Source: Candidatus Acetothermia bacterium (GTDB lineage Bacteria > Bipolaricaulota > Bipolaricaulia > RBG-16-55-9 > JANLFV01). From it: 64,000 nucleotides of DNA. The stretch spans positions 130,830-194,829 of the forward strand of contig JANLFV010000002.1 of NCBI GenBank assembly GCA_024653345.1, read 5' to 3'. Below, piece after piece: positions 38,599 through 47,557 of this stretch. Below the pieces are notes generated by a model. It was not told the origin of the DNA and did no database searches. It saw nothing but the letters and a program-made list of their open reading frames with translations. The number at the start of each line of letters is the position of its first letter. The stretch's first letter is position 1. The position numbers and the translations under genes were made by a program.

Positions 38599-39441
38599 CT
38601 AGAACCCCCAGAGGGAGGGCTCGAAGTTGGGCAGATTCTGCGGCTCGAAGAGCTCATCAGGCAATGCCTCTGTCGGCCGCCGCCGCTCGAGGAAGCTGAT
38701 CGTGGTCGAGTTGTTGTTTAGAAGATCCTTAGAGATCATCACATCGGCGACGGTCTTCCCCTCGAACTCCCCGAGCTTGAGGACCTCCATCGTCCGCTCG
38801 AGGTTCCCCGCGTCGCTATACTCCTCGGCCTTGAGTGAGATCCAACTGGCCTTGTCCACCCACATCTTCCCCGTGGGGTAGTCGACCTCGGCCTCCGGCT
38901 TGGCGGTGAGTTTGAGAAGATAGCAGTCACGGGCTTGGCCGTCAATCGCCACCGGCTCCTCGCCGATGAGCTCGGCCGTGTAATCGTCGGCCATTTTCCG
39001 CTCCCCGACCTGGCGGTAGGAGAAGGTGCTCCCGGCGAAGGAGCCGCTCCGCTCCTCCTCACTCACCAGTTCCTTGACCATGCCCAGAGCGGGGAGGTAG
39101 AGCCAGAGCTGGGCACTCTGCCCCTCAGGCTTGATGCTGAGAAAGATCGTCCCGTGCACATCGTCCGGCTCCTTGAAGTAGACGAGCGACTTCTCCGGCT
39201 GGCCCTCGGCCTTCTTGCTCAGCCCGCCGAAGATGTTGTAAGCCGTGGTCCCGTCGGAGTAGCTATTATCGAAGCGGATCAGCGAGATGAGGTCCCCGCC
39301 CATGACGATGTCCTGCTGCTCATCGACCTTCTTGAGGATCGCCTCCCCCGTCAATTGGCCGGAGGAGTAGAAAGCCGTCCCGATCAGCCAGGCTCCCAAG
39401 AGGAGCGCTAGTCCCGCGATTAGGCTAAGTCTTCCCTTCAT
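38599..39441 (-). CDS. LolA-like outer-membrane lipoprotein-sorting protein
   Basis: A 280-residue secreted protein (start ATG 39441, AAAAGGAGG upstream; signal peptide about 1-24). It matches the LolA-like proteins encoded next to RND/MMPL exporters: SLVYFKEPDDVHGTIFLSI, QLWLYLPALGMVKELVSEEERSGSFAGSTFSY and DYPTGKMWVDKASW. These are thought to shuttle lipids or lipoproteins across the periplasm. It overlaps the exporter gene by 17 bases. Confidence 0.88.
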   Translation of the reverse strand: MKGRLSLIAGLALLLGAWLIGTAFYSSGQLTGEAILKKVDEQQDIVMGGDLISLIRFDNSYSDGTTAYNIFGGLSKKAEGQPEKSLVYFKEPDDVHGTIFLSIKPEGQSAQLWLYLPALGMVKELVSEEERSGSFAGSTFSYRQVGERKMADDYTAELIGEEPVAIDGQARDCYLLKLTAKPEAEVDYPTGKMWVDKASWISLKAEEYSDAGNLERTMEVLKLGEFEGKTVADVMISKDLLNNNSTTISFLERRRPTEALPDELFEPQNLPNFEPSLWGF

Positions 39442-41848
39442 CTTGAGCCTCCTTTTCACAGTCGGTTTGGATTAAGCTAGGATCAAGGCCCGGATTGGGG
39501 TTTAGCACAGCTCTTCTTGTGGGCCTCACCTCCTTCCTGCCCCAGGCCCAAGCCCAGGCCCTCTCCCTCAGGAACCCGGGCTCCCAGGTGACGAGGATCG
39601 CCGGGATGACGGTGAAGGCCGAGGCGGCGCTGATGACCATGGTCAGGGCGATCAAGAACCCGAAGTTGGCCGTCCCCTTAAAGGTGGAGAACAAAAGGAC
39701 GGCGAAGCCCAAGGCCAAGGCCAGGGCGTTGTAGGCGATCCCCCGCCCGGCGGTCTGGATCGTCCTCTCCAGGGCCCCCTTCGGCTCGAGGCCCTCACGA
39801 TACTCCCGTCGGAAGCGGCTCAGGAAGTGGATGGCGTAGTCGATCCCGATCCCGATGGCGATCGAGCTGACCATCAGGGTCGCCATGTCGAGCGGGGTGT
39901 TGGAGAAGCCCATGAGCCCGAAGTTGATCATGATCGTCAGGACCAACGGGATGAGGCTGATCAAGCTGGCGACGAGCGAGCCCATGAGCAAGGCCACGAT
40001 CAGCCCCGAGGCCAGGATCGAGGTCACCAGGCTGGTGATCTGGCTGGTGATGATCTTGGAGAAGAGGCTCGCCCCGACCCTGGTCGAGCCGACCATCTCC
40101 GCGCGGATGTCCCTGAAGTGCTCGTCGAGGTAGCGCTGGACTTCGCGGGCCAGCTCCACCCGCTCGGTGCTCCCGACGGAGCTGTAGAGCCCGATGGCTT
40201 CCCCGGCGGAGAAGTCGCCCAGAGCCATATTCCCCAGCTTCCCGCCCTGGAAGGTGAAGAGCAACAGGAGCTGAGCCACGAGCTTCCGGTCGTCGGGGAT
40301 GGCGTAATAGCTGGGGTCGTCGGCGTGGAACTTCTGGTTCATCTCCCGGACCAGGTCGGCCAGCGAGGACGTCTTATTGATCCTGACGCCCGGCTTCGTC
40401 TCGAGCCACTCCTCGAAGGCCACGATCCGCTTCAATAGCTCCGGGTCCTTCAGGCCGTCGCGCCTGCCGGTGTCGAACTCCACGATCACCTGCTCGATCC
40501 CCGAGAAGTGCTCGTCCATCACATTGAGGGCCTGGACGATCGGGTGGTCCTGGCCGAGGAACTCCTGCTGGGAGGTCTCGACCCGGACGAGCGCGGTCCC
40601 GACGGCGAAGGCAATCAAGACGGCCAGGGAGGCGATGAGGACGGCCCTCCGGTGGCGGGCCACGAGCCGCCCGATCAGCCCGAGCCAGCCGCTCAGGCTC
40701 AGTCTGCTCGCGCCCGTGCGCGTCCGGGGCTTCCTCGCCCGGCGGGGGACCGGGAGGAGAGCGAGCATTGCCGGAAGGAGGGCGAGCGAGAGGGCCATCG
40801 CCACCAGGACCCCGAAGGCGGTGAAGAGCCCGAACTGCCGCTGGGGGATCAAGAAGGAGTTCATCAGCGAGAGGAAGCCCGCGACGGTGGTGAGCCCGGC
40901 CATCGCGACCGGGGAGGCCATCAGCAGGGCCGTATCGATGACCGCCTCCCGCTTGGCCTTCCCCGCGGCGAGCTCCTCATAGTATTTGTTCAGGACATGG
41001 ATGGCGTAGGCGATCCCGATCGCCATCAGGATCACCGGCATGATGAAGGACATGATCGTGAAGGGGACCTTCAGGGCGGCCATCGCCCCCACGGCCCAGA
41101 CGGTGCTCAAGGAGACGACGAGCAAGGGCAAGAGGACCCCGCGGAGGCTGAAGAAGCTCAGGTAGAGGACGGCGACGATCATGAGGATCACGATCGGGAG
41201 CATCATCCTTAGGTCCCGGCCCATCGACTCCGAGAGGACCAGGCTCATGTAGGGGAGCCCGGCGATGTAGATCCTCTCCGGGCCATCCTTGTAGCGCTCG
41301 ACGATCTCCACCACCCGCTTGGCCACGGCCGTCTGGTCCGCGTCCTTCTTCAGCTTGAGCGCGAGCACCCCGGCCTTCCCGTCGCTGGAGACGATGTAGT
41401 CCCGAAGCAGCCGGCTCCCCAGGGCTCTCTGCCTATACTCTTCCATCGCCTCGGGGGTCTTTGGGACCTCCTTCCCCGGGGCGGCGGGGCCCACGACCAG
41501 GGCCGCCTCGGTCCCGGTGATCACCTGGGCGTTGAGGGGGTCGGTCACCTCATCGACGCCGATGATCTGCTCGAACTCCTCCCGCATGGCCTTGATCTTC
41601 TCCAGGGTCGAGACCTTGAAGATCGTGTCCTCGGCTACGACGGCGACCATGAGGGAGGTCTGGGAGCCGTAGCGGTCCTCTGCCCGGTCCATCGCCCGGA
41701 CCGCGGGGTCGTCCCGGGAAATATACTCCTTGAAATCAGTGAGGGTGGTGATCCCGGGGATCGCGGCCGCGAAGCCAAGGGTAATGGCCAGGACGATCAG
41801 GACCACCGTCCGGGGATGGTCGACGATCCACTCGACGATCTTGCGCAT
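39425..41848 (-). CDS. RND-superfamily (MMPL type) lipid exporter
   Basis: An 807-residue inner-membrane protein with twelve predicted transmembrane segments in two similar halves, each with a large external loop and an SSD-like block of five segments (about 205-365 and 610-770, e.g. SIAIGIGIDYAIHFLSRFRREY). The N-terminal helix KIVEWIVDHPRTVVLIV is typical. With the LolA-like partner it probably moves a lipid such as hopanoid or glycolipid. It overlaps the gene upstream by 1 base (TGATG). Confidence 0.93.
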   Translation of the reverse strand: MRKIVEWIVDHPRTVVLIVLAITLGFAAAIPGITTLTDFKEYISRDDPAVRAMDRAEDRYGSQTSLMVAVVAEDTIFKVSTLEKIKAMREEFEQIIGVDEVTDPLNAQVITGTEAALVVGPAAPGKEVPKTPEAMEEYRQRALGSRLLRDYIVSSDGKAGVLALKLKKDADQTAVAKRVVEIVERYKDGPERIYIAGLPYMSLVLSESMGRDLRMMLPIVILMIVAVLYLSFFSLRGVLLPLLVVSLSTVWAVGAMAALKVPFTIMSFIMPVILMAIGIAYAIHVLNKYYEELAAGKAKREAVIDTALLMASPVAMAGLTTVAGFLSLMNSFLIPQRQFGLFTAFGVLVAMALSLALLPAMLALLPVPRRARKPRTRTGASRLSLSGWLGLIGRLVARHRRAVLIASLAVLIAFAVGTALVRVETSQQEFLGQDHPIVQALNVMDEHFSGIEQVIVEFDTGRRDGLKDPELLKRIVAFEEWLETKPGVRINKTSSLADLVREMNQKFHADDPSYYAIPDDRKLVAQLLLLFTFQGGKLGNMALGDFSAGEAIGLYSSVGSTERVELAREVQRYLDEHFRDIRAEMVGSTRVGASLFSKIITSQITSLVTSILASGLIVALLMGSLVASLISLIPLVLTIMINFGLMGFSNTPLDMATLMVSSIAIGIGIDYAIHFLSRFRREYREGLEPKGALERTIQTAGRGIAYNALALALGFAVLLFSTFKGTANFGFLIALTMVISAASAFTVIPAILVTWEPGFLRERAWAWAWGRKEVRPTRRAVLNPNPGLDPSLIQTDCEKEAQDEGKT

Positions 41849-42345
41849 CAGAGCCAGCCCTCCCTGATGAAGATGGTCGCGAAGATCCCGGGCAAAGCGT
41901 CGTCAGTCACATCGACGGCCCTCAGCCTCCCTTGCGCGCCACTGTTCACGATCCCTTTGATGAGCGCCACCGCTTGGCGCAGCTCGAGGGAGATCTCGGG
42001 GAATGGCCTCGTGGCTATCCAGACTTGGTTCACCGTGCCGTCCTCGACCCCTCGGGGGACGATGACAATGATGTCGTATCGCCTATCGGGCCGCTGACCC
42101 CGGAGCGGGTCGTCGAAGCTCGAGGCCACACTGACGCTTCTGGCCGCAAGGTCGAAGAGCCCGGTCCGCCTCACGGCCCGGGCAAAGAGCTCGACCGCCA
42201 TCGAAGCGGCGAAGCTCCTCGTCTCATCGACCACAAGGAGCTTGAACTGTTCCGGCTGCTCCTCCCGCCCACCGGCTCTCGGCCCTCCCAGGGCAACGAG
42301 GGCCAAGAGGAAGACGCTCAAGAGCACCAATGCTCTTCTAGCCAT
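41848..42345 (-). CDS. Secreted protein in RND operon, unknown
   Basis: A 165-residue secreted protein; AAGGAGG lies upstream of the ATG at 42345. After the signal peptide comes an alpha/beta segment with FKLLVVDETRSFAASMAVELFARAVRR and YDIIVIVPRGVEDG. I do not recognise the family. It is two bases downstream of the TetR-family regulator and one base into the exporter, so it is firmly part of this operon and may be a periplasmic accessory. Confidence 0.65.
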   Translation of the reverse strand: MARRALVLLSVFLLALVALGGPRAGGREEQPEQFKLLVVDETRSFAASMAVELFARAVRRTGLFDLAARSVSVASSFDDPLRGQRPDRRYDIIVIVPRGVEDGTVNQVWIATRPFPEISLELRQAVALIKGIVNSGAQGRLRAVDVTDDALPGIFATIFIREGWL

Positions 42346-42347
42346 CT

Positions 42348-42938
42348 CTATCCTCCTTCCAGGGTGATCCCTCTCCAAATGAACTTTGCCAGCTCCTCGG
42401 GGGCCTCGCGGAAGAGCTGTTGAGACTCCTCAGGGCTGCAGATCATGCTGCAATGGGTGACCGACTCCACCGCGCCGAAGAGAGCGTGCGCAATGATACG
42501 GGGGTTGCATTCCCTGAGCAAGCCGTTCTCGATCCCCTCGCGGAGCAGTTCCTCGACGTAGGCGACGATCTCGCGGTAGAGCTCGAGCGGCTCCGCGCCG
42601 GGGTGCTCGAGGAGCTTGAACCGCTCCCGCTGGAGGACGCGTATCAACTCCTGGCGCTCCTCGAGCCTGGCGAAGTGCTCTTTCAGGATTTGGCGGATCT
42701 GCTCCACGACGGGCAGGCCGCTCCGCCGCAGGTGCTGGTAGAACTCCTTCAGTCTGGTGAACTCGGCCTCGAAGATGTCGATCAGGATGGCCTCCTTGTT
42801 CGCGAAGTAGTTGTAGATCGTGCCTACGGCCACGCCAGCCCGCTCGGCGATCTCGTCGGCTCGGGCCTCGGAGAAGCCCTTCTCCGCGAAGACGCTGATC
42901 GCCGCGTCCCTGATCCGCTCGCGCTTATCTTCCTTCAT
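42348..42938 (-). CDS. TetR-family repressor
   Basis: A 196-residue regulator. The N-terminal helix-turn-helix is RIRDAAISVFAEKGFSEARADEIAERAGVAVGTIYNYFANKEA. The ATG at 42938 is favoured because the promoter places the transcript start near 42958, inside the palindromic operator; an upstream ATG at 42959 lies in that operator. It is the first gene of the operon with the RND exporter and LolA-like protein and probably represses itself. Confidence 0.9.
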   Translation of the reverse strand: MKEDKRERIRDAAISVFAEKGFSEARADEIAERAGVAVGTIYNYFANKEAILIDIFEAEFTRLKEFYQHLRRSGLPVVEQIRQILKEHFARLEERQELIRVLQRERFKLLEHPGAEPLELYREIVAYVEELLREGIENGLLRECNPRIIAHALFGAVESVTHCSMICSPEESQQLFREAPEELAKFIWRGITLEGG

Positions 42939-42945
42939 CGCCCAC

Positions 42946-42961
42946 GAATGAACGCTCATTC
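42946..42961. promoter_or_regulatory. TetR-type palindromic operator
   Basis: GAATGA-ACGC-TCATTC, 6-bp half-sites with a 4-base centre, lies 3 bases downstream of the -10 and across the predicted transcript start. This is a typical autoregulation site for the adjacent repressor. Confidence 0.75.
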
Positions 42962-42964
42962 AAG

Positions 42965-42993
42965 ATTATACCGAGGGCTCGCCCGCGCTGCAA
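42965..42993 (-). promoter_or_regulatory. Promoter of the tetR-RND operon
   Basis: On the minus strand TTGCAG (42993-42988) and a perfect TATAAT (42970-42965) with a 17-base spacer. Confidence 0.7.
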
Positions 42994-43194
42994 TCCCCGG
43001 GGGAGGACGCTCGGAAAAGGCCGATCGCGGCTGGCCACTGCACGCGGACCTCGCGGAGATCCACCAGCCGAGCGGGTCGCTGTCGTCGTTTGGAGAGTTG
43101 GAACTTCGGCCCCAATCAGTGCGGCCCGGCGCACCCAAGCTTTGCGGGCTAGCTTGCCGAAGGCCGCGCGATGTCCCCCGAGTTTTCCTTTCAG

Positions 43195-43200
43195 TATAAT
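43195..43200 (+). promoter_or_regulatory. -10 element upstream of the cyclase-TPR gene
   Basis: A perfect TATAAT lies 41 bases upstream of the TTG start; the -35 region is weak, so an activator may be needed. The rest of 43000-43194 shows nothing convincing. Confidence 0.45.
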
Positions 43201-43241
43201 CCAGTGACGAGCCGAGCTCAGGAAGCGGGAGGGAGGGACCT

Positions 43242-45533
43242 TTGCCTGAAGAGAAGCGGCGACTAGCGAGCTTCATGCTCACCGATATGGCGGGCTACAC
43301 CGCCTTGGCCCAGCGGGACGAGCGCCTGGCTCTGGAGCTGCTCGAGGAGCAGGCTCGCCTCCTGCGGCCCGTCTTCAACAAGCACGGCGGGCATGAGGTC
43401 AAGGCCACCGGCGACGGCTTCCTCGTCGAGTTCTCCAGCGCCCTGCAGGCGACCCGCTGTGCCATCGAGATCCAGAAGGCCCTCGCGGAGAGGAATGCCG
43501 TCGTAGCCCCCGCCCGAAGGATCGCGATCCGCATCGGACTCCATGTCGGGGATGCCGTCTACCGCGAGAGCGATGTCTTCGGGGACGCCGTCAACATCAC
43601 CTCGCGAATCGAGCCGCTGGCCGAGCCGGGCGGGATCTGTCTCTCCCAACAGGTCTACGATCAGGTGTGGAATAAGCTCGAGATGCCCCTGGTGAGCCTG
43701 GGAAAGCAGGTGTTGAAGAACGTGCAGCTGCCAATGGAGGTTTACCGCGTCGTCTTCCCCTGGGAGGGAGAGTCTCCAGGGGCAGCCGCGCGGGTGGAGA
43801 AGACGAGGATCGCCGTGATCCCCCTGGTGAACATCAGCCCGGACCCGCTGGACGAGTATTTCACCGACGGGATGACCGAGGAGCTGATCTACCGGCTCTC
43901 GAAGATTCGGGAGTTGAAGGTCATCGCCCAGACCTCAGTGATGCGCTACAAGGGCGCGGAGAAGACGGTGTCCGAGATCGGCAGGGAATTGAGAGTGGGG
44001 ACGGTGCTGGAGGGGGCGGTCCGCAAGGCAGACAACAAGCTCAGGATCACCGTGCAACTGGTCGATGTGCAGAGCGAGGAGTACCTCTGGTCGGAGCTCT
44101 ACGAGCGGACGCTCGAGGACGTCTTCGCGATCCAGGACGACATAGCGCAAAGGGTAGCTGAAGCGCTCCAGGTGCAACTGCTGGGCGAGCATAGGAAGCA
44201 GCTTGCAAGGCGCAGGGCCCCGAACGTCGGCGCTTACACCCTATACTTGACAGGCCGGCAGCTCTGGGGCATGCGCCTTGAGGAGCCACTGAGGATGGCG
44301 CTGGAGCAGTTCCAGCAGGCGATCGAGCTCGACCCCGGCTATGCGCTCGCTTACACTGGCCTCGCTGACTGCTACAGCGTCATGGTCAACTGGGGCTTCG
44401 TTCCTGGCCGAGAGGGCTATCCGAAGGCCAAAGAGGCTGTCCTCAAGGCGCTGGAGCTAGACGACAACCTCGCCGAGGCCCACGCCTCGTTGGCGCTGAT
44501 CCAGTGGGAATACGAGCGCAAGCTCGCCGAAGCCGAGGCGGAGTTCAAGCAGGCGCTCGAGCTGAACCCCAACTACGCTCCAGCTCATCACTGGTATGCG
44601 CTCCTACTGCATCGGGCCGGGCGGAACGAAGAAGCCCTCGCGGAGCTTGAGAAGGCCCTGGACCTGGACCCCCTCTCTCCGATCATCAACTCCTGGTTCG
44701 GGAGCGTGCTCCAATCGGTGGGCCGGCTCGAGGAGGCGAAGGAGCAATATCGGCGGACGCTCGAGCTTGCCCCGGGCTTCGTCCACGCCCATCTGGGCTT
44801 GGGGGAGCTGAAGTGGCTCTCCTGGGACTGGAAGGGCGCGGAGAAGGAGATCAAGCGGGCTATTCAGCTCGCCCCGGACAGCCCCTTGGGCCACATCGGG
44901 TATGCCTACCACCTGATGGCCCTGGGCCGAACTGCAGACAGCCTGGCTGAAATGGAGAAGGCGATCGCGCTCAATCCACGCTCGGTCCCCACGCTTCTCG
45001 CGGCCGGGACGGTCCTCTACCACGCCAGGAGGTATGAGGAGGCGCTCGCCCGCTTGGACCAGGCGTTGGAGGAAGATCCCCAGGCTGCGAAGGCCCATCT
45101 ATTCCGCGGCCTGGCCTACGCCAGGATCTCCCGAGGGAAGGAGGCGGTCGCGGAATTGGACAAGGCTGAGGAGTTGGCCGGCGGCTCAGATCAGCAGCTC
45201 TCCCTCTGGGCATGTGCGGGGCGGGGGATCGCCTTCGCCCAGATGGGGAGAAGAAGCGAGGCCGAGGCGGCGCTCGCTGAGCTCATGAGTAGACCGAGGC
45301 AGATCGATCGCGCCTCGCTCATCGGGCTGCTCCACTTCCGCCTCGGCCAGAGCGACGAGGGCTTCACCTGGGCGGAGAGGGCCTGGGAGGAGCACGACCC
45401 CGGCCTGCTCTGGCTGAGGATCGACCCGCTTCTGGACGAGCTGCGGGCTGATCAGAGATACCTTGCCCTGATGGACAGGATGGGCTTGCCACCTGACGAG
45501 CCAAGGCCGGCCGCTGACACTCTGGCGGTCTAG
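43242..45533 (+). CDS. Class III nucleotide cyclase fused to TolB-like and TPR domains
   Basis: A 763-residue cytoplasmic protein. Residues about 7-170 are a class III cyclase domain with metal-binding D15 (TDMAGYT) and D58 (KATGDGFLVEF) and the transition-state pair in GDAVNITSRIEP. Residues about 185-310 form the TolB-like domain (VIPLVNISPDPLDEYFTDGMTEELI) and about 340-740 hold many TPR repeats (ALEKALDLDP, ALARLDQALEEDP). It is expected to make cAMP or cGMP in response to partners bound by the TPRs. The TTG start follows GGGAGGG. The next gene, converging on it, encodes a cyclic-nucleotide-binding protein. Confidence 0.9.
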   Translation: MPEEKRRLASFMLTDMAGYTALAQRDERLALELLEEQARLLRPVFNKHGGHEVKATGDGFLVEFSSALQATRCAIEIQKALAERNAVVAPARRIAIRIGLHVGDAVYRESDVFGDAVNITSRIEPLAEPGGICLSQQVYDQVWNKLEMPLVSLGKQVLKNVQLPMEVYRVVFPWEGESPGAAARVEKTRIAVIPLVNISPDPLDEYFTDGMTEELIYRLSKIRELKVIAQTSVMRYKGAEKTVSEIGRELRVGTVLEGAVRKADNKLRITVQLVDVQSEEYLWSELYERTLEDVFAIQDDIAQRVAEALQVQLLGEHRKQLARRRAPNVGAYTLYLTGRQLWGMRLEEPLRMALEQFQQAIELDPGYALAYTGLADCYSVMVNWGFVPGREGYPKAKEAVLKALELDDNLAEAHASLALIQWEYERKLAEAEAEFKQALELNPNYAPAHHWYALLLHRAGRNEEALAELEKALDLDPLSPIINSWFGSVLQSVGRLEEAKEQYRRTLELAPGFVHAHLGLGELKWLSWDWKGAEKEIKRAIQLAPDSPLGHIGYAYHLMALGRTADSLAEMEKAIALNPRSVPTLLAAGTVLYHARRYEEALARLDQALEEDPQAAKAHLFRGLAYARISRGKEAVAELDKAEELAGGSDQQLSLWACAGRGIAFAQMGRRSEAEAALAELMSRPRQIDRASLIGLLHFRLGQSDEGFTWAERAWEEHDPGLLWLRIDPLLDELRADQRYLALMDRMGLPPDEPRPAADTLAV

Positions 45534-45548
45534 CGACCCTGAAGAGGC

Positions 45549-45578
45549 GCGCAGCCAAGCGAGCCGGCTTGGCTGCGC
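45549..45578. terminator. Bidirectional terminator between cyclase and CNB genes
   Basis: A perfect 11-bp stem (GCGCAGCCAAG and its complement) with an 8-base loop lies between the converging genes. Confidence 0.65.
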
Positions 45579-45619
45579 TCAGGTAGCAGCCCCTGAATCA
45601 CTACACCGCAGCAGGCAAG

Positions 45620-46042
45620 CTACTCGGAGAGGGCCATCTCTGTCTGGCGCAGGCGACGTGTCAGCTCGGTGATGACCTTCATGGCGATCTCGGGGTAGCT
45701 CTTCACCAAGGCCCTGAAATCCCAGTTGGTGAGCACGAGGCAGGTGGTCTTGACCGTGGGGATGACATCCGCGGAGCGAGGTGCTCCGTCTAGCACGGAC
45801 ATCTCCCCGAAGAACTGCCCGGAGCCGAGCGTCGAGAGGGTTCGGCCCCCCCTCTTCACCTCAACCTGGCCGTCGAGGACCAAGTAGAAGCCGATGTTGC
45901 TCTGCTCCCCCTCCCGGACGATCGGCTTGCCCGGCTCAAAGCTCCGCTCCTTGGCGGTCTTCAAGAGCGGCTCCAGCTCCTTCGCGGCAAAACCGGAGAA
46001 CAGTGGAACCTCCTTCAGGAATTGAACAAGCTCCTTGGCCAT
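45620..46042 (-). CDS. Single-domain cyclic-nucleotide-binding protein
   Basis: A 140-residue protein consisting only of a cNMP-binding domain. The phosphate-binding cassette FGEMSVLDGAPRSADV has the Arg-Ser pair needed for cAMP or cGMP, unlike the Crp-type regulator at 2443-3165. No DNA-binding or enzyme domain is present. The ATG at 46042 has AAGGAGATGAG upstream; longer in-frame starts lack support. Its converging position next to the cyclase suggests an effector or sink for that messenger. Confidence 0.85.
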   Translation of the reverse strand: MAKELVQFLKEVPLFSGFAAKELEPLLKTAKERSFEPGKPIVREGEQSNIGFYLVLDGQVEVKRGGRTLSTLGSGQFFGEMSVLDGAPRSADVIPTVKTTCLVLTNWDFRALVKSYPEIAMKVITELTRRLRQTEMALSE

Positions 46043-46104
46043 TTCCTCATCTCCTTCCTGGTCTGGTGCGGCTGAGGGCAATGCCCTCCTCGTTGGAGCC
46101 CTGT

Positions 46105-46133
46105 ATGATATCATGGTGGCCAAGTTCGGTCAA
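46105..46133 (-). promoter_or_regulatory. Promoter of the CNB gene
   Basis: On the minus strand TTGACC (46133-46128) and TATCAT (46110-46105) with a 17-base spacer. The remaining bases to 46335 hold nothing else I can support. Confidence 0.6.
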
Positions 46134-46335
46134 ACAACTGAGTTGCTCCGCTGAGACTGTCAGTAGAATGCGGAAGGAGCAGCGGACCCCGGGACCTGAT
46201 GCCAATTGCCAGGGAGCGCGACCGGCCGGTCGACTGGCCAGCAGCGCAGGCGGTCCCTCAGTTCATGAAGCAGGAGAAGGAAGGGCCCTTCCCCTTACCC
46301 CCTTGTCCGGGACAGGCACGCGCTCGCTTTTCTTC

Positions 46336-46719
46336 TCAATCCTCAGGGGTGAAGTCTAGCTCCTCGACCATCCTCTTCGGGAAGATGGGGAGCCTCTCTT
46401 CTTCGTCCCCCTTGAGCCTGCGGATCTCCTTGAAGATCAGCTCGACGTATTCCCAGGCCATCAAGCCATACTTGACCGCGAGCTTGCTGTCCTTCAGCAC
46501 AAACCTGGCCGACCCGCCAGGGGCAAGGCGGTAGCCGGCTAGAGCCTCGGTCTCCTTGATCACCCGGACGAGGCGTCTCTCCCTGTCAAAATGGCGGCCG
46601 CATTCGCAAACGAATGTGTCGCTCTCCCGGACGGACATGGCGTTCAGGATGGCGGTGGGGAAATCGATGAAGAGCGCATTGCCCTCTTCGTGGATCTGCT
46701 TGATGCACCTCACGGGCAT
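46336..46719 (-). CDS. Unknown 127-residue protein with CxC
   Basis: I do not recognise this gene. The protein is soluble, starts MPVRCIKQIHEEGNALFIDFP and has FVCECGRHFDRERR around residue 37, which might bind a metal, and a helical C-terminal half ending in acidic residues. GGGAGGTGGGGAG precedes the ATG at 46719. It has its own promoter and no operon partner. Confidence 0.6.
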   Translation of the reverse strand: MPVRCIKQIHEEGNALFIDFPTAILNAMSVRESDTFVCECGRHFDRERRLVRVIKETEALAGYRLAPGGSARFVLKDSKLAVKYGLMAWEYVELIFKEIRRLKGDEEERLPIFPKRMVEELDFTPED

Positions 46720-46757
46720 TCTCCCCACCTCCCGGCGTTGTCGAGCGATTCAGACGA

Positions 46758-46787
46758 GGTATACCCCACTGGGCCGACCTCGGTCAA
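46758..46787 (-). promoter_or_regulatory. Promoter of the 127-residue unknown gene
   Basis: On the minus strand TTGACC (46787-46782) and TATACC (46763-46758) with an 18-base spacer. Confidence 0.5.
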
Positions 46788-46915
46788 GGCCCAAGGCGCC
46801 GTCGCGCATAGTAGCCAACTCATTTCACAAGCTAACACAGCCTGCCCCTGAAATCAATAGTTGCACTCGCTCGCAGCGAAGCGTAGGGCCGCGCTCGGCA
46901 GCCGCGGAGAGCCAT

Positions 46916-46945
46916 TTGACTTCTGCACGAGATCTCTCTGATACT
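46916..46945 (+). promoter_or_regulatory. Promoter of the 134-residue unknown gene
   Basis: TTGACT (46916-46921) followed after 17-18 bases by TGATACT, about 27 bases before the ATG. Positions 46790-46915 hold no other feature. Confidence 0.5.
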
Positions 46946-46971
46946 GAATCGGGTGCAAGAGGTGCGATAGA

Positions 46972-47376
46972 ATGGGGGACAGAGCCGTGAAGCGTGCTAA
47001 GTGGTTGCTGGCCGTGGCTCCTGTAGTGGCGTTGCTCCTAGTCCTCGTGCTCCAGAGCGGGTCCAAAGGCGGCAGCTCGCCGGCGGACATCCTGGCGGTC
47101 GATGGCCACGTAACCTACCTGCGGATCCACGATGTGGGGACGGGCTATGGGCCATCGAACGACTTCCTCGATGTTGAAGTTGTGGTAGCGCTGGACAGCA
47201 CTCCGAACCAGAGGTTCGGCTTTCAGCTCAGGCCGGATGCGAACCAGCTGGTGCATCAAGGGATGCTGGATCTGCTCCAGCAGGCGTTCCAATATAACTA
47301 CATGGTCAGGCTGGAGTTCTACCAGGAGCCGGGGAGAAGCAACTCTGTGCTGTTCAGAGTGATGACTTGGAAGTAG
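46972..47376 (+). CDS. Membrane-anchored unknown protein
   Basis: A 134-residue protein with an N-terminal anchor (about 9-28, AKWLLAVAPVVALLLVLVLQ) and a beta-rich external part (ILAVDGHVTYLRIHDVGTGYGPSNDFLDVEVVVALDS). GAGGTG lies 7 bases before the ATG. No family is recognised. It is transcribed ahead of valS but has a 180-base gap and its own promoter. Confidence 0.6.
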   Translation: MGDRAVKRAKWLLAVAPVVALLLVLVLQSGSKGGSSPADILAVDGHVTYLRIHDVGTGYGPSNDFLDVEVVVALDSTPNQRFGFQLRPDANQLVHQGMLDLLQQAFQYNYMVRLEFYQEPGRSNSVLFRVMTWK

Positions 47377-47506
47377 GCCGCTCCCCAGCGTTGCGCTGAA
47401 TCTAGTCTGAAGAAGGCAAGCTGCACCTCTTGCACCTGAGGCTGATGTTGAAGCGCTTGCAACCTTAGTTAGAAGGCCCCATAGCAGTATCCTCCGCGCT
47501 CTCTGC

Positions 47507-47535
47507 TTGCTCGCCCGCGCCCTGTCTGCTAAGAT
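47507..47535 (+). promoter_or_regulatory. Promoter of the valS operon
   Basis: TTGCTC (47507-47512) and TAAGAT (47530-47535) with a 17-base spacer. The leader to the valS ATG is about 16 bases, too short for a T-box. Confidence 0.5.
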
Positions 47536-47557
47536 TTCGGCTGGAGAGAGAACGGAT

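Noticed and set aside
47377-47557. T-box leader ahead of valS
   Set aside because: No T-box motif or specifier loop is visible, and the best promoter leaves only about 16 leader bases.
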